From Cognatilysobacter claricitrinus (lineage in GTDB: Bacteria; Pseudomonadota; Gammaproteobacteria; Xanthomonadales; Xanthomonadaceae): a stretch of 64,000 nt of DNA. This document shows positions 60,043-64,000 of this stretch, piece after piece. The DNA lies in contig NZ_BAAFZV010000002.1 of the NCBI RefSeq assembly GCF_045866565.1, forward strand, positions 372,001-436,000. Direction: 5' to 3'. Each line of letters begins with the position of its first letter. Position 1 is the stretch's first letter. The translations under genes and the position numbers were made by a program. The notes under the pieces were generated by a model. The model was not told the origin of the DNA, did not search any database, and worked only from the letters and a program-made list of their open reading frames with translations.

Positions 60043-60538
60043 GGACGAGCCCTCCGGTCGCGGTGCGGTCCAACGCGGTGAGCACATAACCGACCGCGAT
60101 CAGCCCGACCGTCAGCGCCGACAGCCATTGCCCCGCGGGCACTACGGCGTAGGCGTCGCGGCTGTGCACGAACGCATTGAAGATGGCCGCGACGATCGCG
60201 AACAGGTTCAGCCAGAAATCGATGCGGTGCGCGCGCGCAACGTCGCGGCGCGACGTGATCCACACCTGCACCAGGTTCACGATGCGCGGGATGATCGCCG
60301 CGAACAGGCCGATCACGATCAGCCACGCCGCCGCCTTGGTCCACATGATCTCGGCGCTGCGCGCGTAGGTGATGTCGAAGATCAGCGCGGCGACGAAACA
60401 GCCGAACGGAATCGGGTTGAGCAACCCGTAGATGACGTTGCCCGCGACGAAGCGCGGCGGTGCGGTGGTGCGCATGGACGGCGGCCTCGCGACGGGACTC
60501 TCCGGTTCGGGCGAACCGGCCGGGAGCACGCTATCCAC
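60035..60538 (-). CDS. DUF2231 membrane protein
   Basis: From the GTG at 60538 (or the ATG at 60475) the protein has about 146-167 aa and four helices: GNVIYGLLNPIPFGCFVAAL, KAAAWLIVIGLFAAIIPRIV, FWLNLFAIVAAIFNAFVHSR and WLSALTVGLIAVGYVLTALD. The NPIPFG and VHSRD blocks are the DUF2231 pattern. DUF2231 proteins often stand beside PQQ or cytochrome-linked dehydrogenases, as here, and may help electron transfer. It overlaps the PQQ-type gene by 8 bases. Confidence 0.87.
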   Translation of the reverse strand: MDSVLPAGSPEPESPVARPPSMRTTAPPRFVAGNVIYGLLNPIPFGCFVAALIFDITYARSAEIMWTKAAAWLIVIGLFAAIIPRIVNLVQVWITSRRDVARAHRIDFWLNLFAIVAAIFNAFVHSRDAYAVVPAGQWLSALTVGLIAVGYVLTALDRTATGGLVHE

Positions 60539-60614
60539 GGCGATGTCCAGAGCGTGTCAGTGAACGGTGTCGCCGTGCGGGGCCGGCCTGAGCGCCTGCG
60601 CTTCTGCCCGTTCG

Positions 60615-61505
60615 CTAGTCCGCCAGCGGGGCACTCGCCGGCCGCTCGGCGGCCCGATGCGGACGCAGCGCCTTGACCGCATACATCGCGCGGTCGGCGT
60701 GCACCAGCAATGCCTCGGACGTGGCGCCGTCGTCCGGGAAGCAGGCGATGCCGATGCTGGCGTCCAGGTGGATGACGCCTTCGGGCAGCGCGAACGGTGC
60801 CTGCATGTGGCCGCGCAGCGATTCGGCGATCAGGCGCGCGGCGGTCGCGTCGCGACATCCCGGCAGCATCGCGACGAACTCGTCACCACCCACGCGCGCG
60901 AGGAGGTCGCCCTGTCGCAAAGCATGCTGGAGACGACGCGCGACATCGCAGAGAACGAGGTCGCCCGCGGCGTGGCCGGCCTGGTCGTTCGCGTTCTTGA
61001 AGCCGTCGAGGTCGATGTAGAGCACGGCGAGCCCGGTGCCGGTTTCCGCGGCGCGTTCGAGCGCAAGCCGCAGTTCGCGTTGCAGGTGGTAACGGTTCGG
61101 CAGGCCGGTGAGCGGATCGTGGCGGGCGAGGTGCTCGAGCTCCGCCTCGGCGCGGCGCAGGTCGGTGATTTCGCGGCCGACGGCAATGCGCACGCCGTAC
61201 TGCGGCAGCCACCGCGCCGACCACTGCACGTCGACCGCACGTCCGTCCTTGCGCACGTACCGGTTGCGGAAATGCCGCTGTGGCGTGCCGTCCATCACGC
61301 GCCTGGCGGCCTCCAGCGTCGACTCGCGATCGTCCGGATGGACGAGCTCGATCATGCGGCGTCCCAGCACTTCCTCGCGCGTGTACCCGAAGATGCGTTC
61401 GTACGCGGCGCTCACGTGCAGGTAGCGGCCGTCGGCGTCGACGACGCACACGGCGTCCGGCAACAGGTCCAGCACTTCGACGAGCGGGGGCAGGGTGACG
61501 GGCAT
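60615..61505 (-). CDS. PAS-GGDEF diguanylate cyclase
   Basis: This 296-aa soluble protein has one PAS/PAC domain (about 10-125, LLPDAVCVVDADGRYLHVSA to VGREITDLRRAE) and a GGDEF domain with the intact active site GGDEF at 206-210 and an RxxD inhibitory site at 197-200 (RQGD, five residues before). It should make c-di-GMP with product inhibition. No EAL domain. The signal sensed by PAS is unknown. Monocistronic. Confidence 0.93.
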   Translation of the reverse strand: MPVTLPPLVEVLDLLPDAVCVVDADGRYLHVSAAYERIFGYTREEVLGRRMIELVHPDDRESTLEAARRVMDGTPQRHFRNRYVRKDGRAVDVQWSARWLPQYGVRIAVGREITDLRRAEAELEHLARHDPLTGLPNRYHLQRELRLALERAAETGTGLAVLYIDLDGFKNANDQAGHAAGDLVLCDVARRLQHALRQGDLLARVGGDEFVAMLPGCRDATAARLIAESLRGHMQAPFALPEGVIHLDASIGIACFPDDGATSEALLVHADRAMYAVKALRPHRAAERPASAPLAD

Positions 61506-61630
61506 GGCCTCCTCAGCGGATACGCGAGCGTTCCGCGCGGACTGGATCGAGTATGCGGCAGCGACGCGGCGTCGGCTCGTGCCTCGTTATCGGCCGCGCG
61601 GCCGCTGCGTGCAGCGCGCGATGCGCGGCG

Positions 61631-62728
61631 TCAGATGCGGCGCTTGTGGAAGTAGACCTGCTCGGCCGCCCAGCGCAGCGGCGGCGAGTACAGCAGCAGG
61701 TCGAACGGCCAGTCGAACTGCAGGCGGTCGTACGCCCAGCGCAGCGCGCGCTTGGTGCGGAATCGCGGTGCGACGTCGACGGCGACCTGCTCCGGCGGCG
61801 GCCCGCCATCGCGCCGAAATGCCGCGATCGCACGTCCCACCGCCCAGCCGTGTTCCCACGCCGAATGGATGCCACCCGCCGTGACCGGCGAGACGATGCC
61901 CGCGGCATCGCCGATCAGGATCGCGCCGTCGCGCGCCATGTCGATCACCGGGCCGCTGCACGGAATCAGTCCCGCGCGGGTCGCGCCGGGCTTGAGGTGG
62001 CGTGGCAGTCCGCCCGCCTGGCCGACGCGCAGCAGGAAGCCCTCGATATCCGGAACGCGCGCGTTCGACGGATCGTGCCGGAGCGCAAGCCCGGCCTGGA
62101 TGCCGGTCGGGCTCTGCGCGATCCAGCCGATATAGCCGGGCGCGTAGCGCTTGCTGATGAAGCAGTGCAGCGCGTCGGCCTGCGCGAGCTTCGCGCCAGG
62201 GAAGTCGTACTCGACGCCGTACAGGAACTGGTGCACTTCGCCCAGGCCGCAGCGCCGCGCCACGCGCGAGCGCGCGCCGTCCGCGCCGACGAGATAGCGC
62301 GTGCGCCCGACGCCTTGCACATGCCAGCCGCCTTCGATGCGCTCCGCATCGGTGAACGCGCAATCCAGGCGCAGGTCGACGCCGTGTGCGCGCAGCTGCT
62401 GCGCCAGCCAGCGCATCACCTGCGGCGTGTCGGTGGTGAGGAAGTAGTAGCCGGGCGCGGCGAGCGCGACCTGCTGCAGGTTCGGCGCGTACAGGCGCAC
62501 CTGTTCGACGCGACGCGTCATCGACGCCGGCACGCGGTTGAGAAGCGTCTGCTCGGCCGCCTCCTTCACGATGATGCCGGTGGTATGCAGCTTCTCGCCC
62601 GGATCGCGCTTGCGTTCGAGCACGACGACGCGCAGGCCGCGCTGCACAGCCGCGAGGGCGCACGCGGCGCCGGCAAAACTCGCGCCGACGATGACGACGT
62701 CGGCATCGAAATCGGTGTTGGCGGACAT
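61631..62728 (-). CDS. FAD-dependent oxidoreductase, geranylgeranyl-reductase family
   Basis: This 365-aa flavoprotein starts ADVVIVGASFAGAACALAAV, the Rossmann FAD motif, with VVVLERKRDPGEKLHTTGII. It also has YLVGADGARSRVARRCGLGE, the DG fingerprint and GAILIGDAAGIVSPVTAGGI, the GD fingerprint. The pattern PxxxGG is typical for geranylgeranyl reductases and related lipid or terpenoid saturases. Substrate unknown. ATG at 62728. Divergent from the isoamylase gene with 212 bases between. Confidence 0.9.
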   Translation of the reverse strand: MSANTDFDADVVIVGASFAGAACALAAVQRGLRVVVLERKRDPGEKLHTTGIIVKEAAEQTLLNRVPASMTRRVEQVRLYAPNLQQVALAAPGYYFLTTDTPQVMRWLAQQLRAHGVDLRLDCAFTDAERIEGGWHVQGVGRTRYLVGADGARSRVARRCGLGEVHQFLYGVEYDFPGAKLAQADALHCFISKRYAPGYIGWIAQSPTGIQAGLALRHDPSNARVPDIEGFLLRVGQAGGLPRHLKPGATRAGLIPCSGPVIDMARDGAILIGDAAGIVSPVTAGGIHSAWEHGWAVGRAIAAFRRDGGPPPEQVAVDVAPRFRTKRALRWAYDRLQFDWPFDLLLYSPPLRWAAEQVYFHKRRI

Positions 62729-62889
62729 GGCGCTCCGGTCGATGGCCCGCGTGCAGGATCGACGCGCGCGGCGAGGCGACGATGGCCGCCGCGTGAAGTG
62801 AACTTGAAGTCGCGCTCGGAACGCCCTTTACGCACACCGGCCGCTATCCGGCCAGCGGTCGGCATGAATACGTATGCAGGCGACGTTGT

Positions 62890-62903
62890 GCAGGTGCACC
62901 TGC
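62890..62903 (+). promoter_or_regulatory. 14-bp perfect palindrome before the isoamylase gene
   Basis: GCAGGTGCACCTGC is exactly self-complementary and lies 37 bases before the isoamylase ATG, close to where transcription would start. It may be an operator of a LacI-type regulator of maltodextrin use, but no such gene is nearby. With one T.G pair the arms extend by two more bases. Confidence 0.35.
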
Positions 62904-62940
62904 GCGGATAGTCGTCCCGCCTCCATGCCGGACGTGTCCC

Positions 62941-64000
62941 ATGACGAAGTCGCGCTTCCACGTCGTCGCCTCGCTGGTGGTCGCCCTGCTGCTGGTGGCC
63001 GCGCCCGTCATGCGCGCGCACGCGTCGATCGATGCCCGCACCCTCGGCGGCCGCTACGACGCCACCAGGGCCAACATCAATTTCCGCGTGTATTCCTCGC
63101 GCGCCACGCGCGTCGAGGTGTGGATCTACAAGACCGCGTCCGGCGCGCAGGAAGTCGTGAAGTACGTGATGACCAAGGACGCCGCGACGCAGGTTTGGTC
63201 GAAGACGGTCTCCGTATCCACGCTGCAGACCACGTACGGCATCACCGGTCCTGTCTATTACGGTTACCGCGCCTGGGGGCCGAACTGGACCTACAGCAGC
63301 ACCTGGACGAAAGGCACGTCGACCGGTTTCGTCAGCGATGTCGACAGTGCGGGCAATCGCTTCAATCCGAACAAGCTCCTGCTCGATCCGTATGCGCGCG
63401 AGGTCAGCCAGGATCCGCAGACAGCGACCTGCCGCGACGGCACGATCTACGCGAGCGGCGCGACCAACCGCGCGAAGGACAGCGGTGCGTGCGCATCGAA
63501 GGGCGTCGTCATCGCTGCTGATACGACCAGCATCGGCACCAAGCCGACACGCGCGTTCAAGGACGACGTGATCTACGAAGTGCACCTGCGCGGATTGACG
63601 ATGAACGACACGTCGCTGGCGTCGTCGATCCGCGGCACCTACGCGGGCGCAGCGAAGAAGGCGTCGTATCTGGCTGGCCTCGGCGTCAACGCGGTCGAAT
63701 TCCTGCCCGTGCAGGAAACCCAGAACGACAGCAACGACGTCGACCCGAACTCCGACACCGGCGACAACTACTGGGGCTACATGACGCTCGGCTACTTCGC
63801 GCCGGATCGCCGCTACTCGTCGGACAGGACCGCGGGCGGCCCGACGCGCGAATTCAAGGCGATGGTGAAGGCATTCCACGACGCCGGCATCAAGGTCTAC
63901 ATCGACGTCGTCTACAACCACACGGGCGAAGGTGGTGCATGGGGCGGCACCGACGGCCGCACGGTCTACAACGTGCAGAGCTGGCGCGGCCTCGACAACC
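62941..64000 (+). CDS. Secreted isoamylase (GH13 debranching enzyme), 5' part
   Basis: The frame runs open to the window end, so at least 353 aa are seen. A signal peptide (SRFHVVASLVVALLLVAAPV, cleavage near AHA) leads into the CBM48-like N domain (SLGGRYDATRANINFRVYSS-like TLGGRYDATRANINFRVYSS, YYGYRAWGPNWTY). RFNPNKLLLDPYAREVSQDP, VIYEVHLRGLT, VNAVEFLPVQETQND, NYWGYMTLGYFAPDRRYSSD and the GH13 region I IDVVYNHTGEGG follow. The match with Pseudomonas amyloderamosa isoamylase, from my memory of that sequence, is close throughout. It hydrolyses alpha-1,6 branches in glycogen or amylopectin outside the cell. Catalytic Asp/Glu lie beyond the window. Confidence 0.92.
   Translation, partial: MTKSRFHVVASLVVALLLVAAPVMRAHASIDARTLGGRYDATRANINFRVYSSRATRVEVWIYKTASGAQEVVKYVMTKDAATQVWSKTVSVSTLQTTYGITGPVYYGYRAWGPNWTYSSTWTKGTSTGFVSDVDSAGNRFNPNKLLLDPYAREVSQDPQTATCRDGTIYASGATNRAKDSGACASKGVVIAADTTSIGTKPTRAFKDDVIYEVHLRGLTMNDTSLASSIRGTYAGAAKKASYLAGLGVNAVEFLPVQETQNDSNDVDPNSDTGDNYWGYMTLGYFAPDRRYSSDRTAGGPTREFKAMVKAFHDAGIKVYIDVVYNHTGEGGAWGGTDGRTVYNVQSWRGLDN

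Noticed and set aside
63580..63595. 16-base exact repeat GTGCACCTGCGCGGAT shared by the region before the isoamylase start (62895-62910) and its coding part
   Set aside because: In the coding copy it encodes the conserved VHLRG segment; one chance match of this length in GC-rich DNA is plausible and no duplication extends beyond it.
1..64000. CRISPR arrays, tRNA, rRNA, integrases or complete insertion sequences
   Set aside because: No regular repeat-spacer pattern, cloverleaf-like sequence, rRNA segment or transposase/integrase motif was seen on reading either strand.

Overview
The window is GC-rich chromosomal DNA with short intergenic gaps and frequent 4-8 bp start/stop overlaps. Gene content points to a Xanthomonadaceae-type gammaproteobacterium, most likely Lysobacter or a close relative. 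The support is two M13 peptidases, a DUF3300/DUF2950 pair, a secreted isoamylase, many secreted proteins of unknown function, and intergenic AAATGG(N)GGGTTCCATTT-like palindromes. This placement is inference from protein families; there is no rRNA or marker gene here. I saw no phage, integrase, complete insertion sequence, CRISPR array, tRNA or rRNA.

Layout. 0-8.5 kb: DUF1059 protein, DJ-1/PfpI protein, a two-gene ABC exporter, small secreted proteins, an L,D-transpeptidase-like protein with an odd start, and a Rossmann-fold protein. 8.6-15.9 kb: LGFP/lectin-like protein, Rap1a-type immunity protein, TMEM175-type channel, two unknown proteins and a multi-PAS hybrid histidine kinase. 16-23.7 kb: APC permease coupled to a Rieske oxygenase, then an AI-2E-type permease followed by a three-gene tripartite efflux operon (outer-membrane factor, HlyD adaptor, DUF2955 inner-membrane protein). 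23.7-30.6 kb: YciI protein, an ambiguous 0.9-kb stretch, DUF3300-DUF2950, an MBL-like protein, a PlsC-type acyltransferase and a DOPA-dioxygenase-like enzyme. 30.6-35 kb: an unknown 160-aa protein, a Cpx-like envelope-stress operon with a CpxR-type box, and an SRPBCC-ArsR operon with paired operators. 35-47.5 kb: small secreted and metabolic genes, the first M13 peptidase, a PLP decarboxylase, an RsuA/RluF-type pseudouridine synthase, an alpha-carbonic anhydrase, a frameshifted GNAT gene and a RIO kinase. 47.5-58.7 kb: unknown secreted protein, second M13 peptidase, an arsenic operon (arsR, arsI/cadI remnant, arsC, aquaporin), DUF3228, GST, phytase-esterase-like protein, and a serine hydrolase-AraC-VOC-DUF1801 run. 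58.7-64 kb: PQQ-type sugar dehydrogenase with a DUF2231 protein, PAS-GGDEF cyclase, geranylgeranyl-reductase-like flavoprotein, and the 5' part of a secreted isoamylase cut by the window end.

The strongest non-coding signals are four regulatory sites: a YtrA-like inverted repeat before the ABC operon, a CpxR-like box before the Cpx-like operon, twin GCAACC-N4-GGTTGC palindromes flanking a good promoter before SRPBCC-arsR, and a 26-bp palindrome abutting the arsR start. The clearest signs of gene decay are the truncated arsI/cadI gene inside the ars operon and the one-base frameshift in the GNAT gene. I did not find a convincing wholly new multi-gene system.
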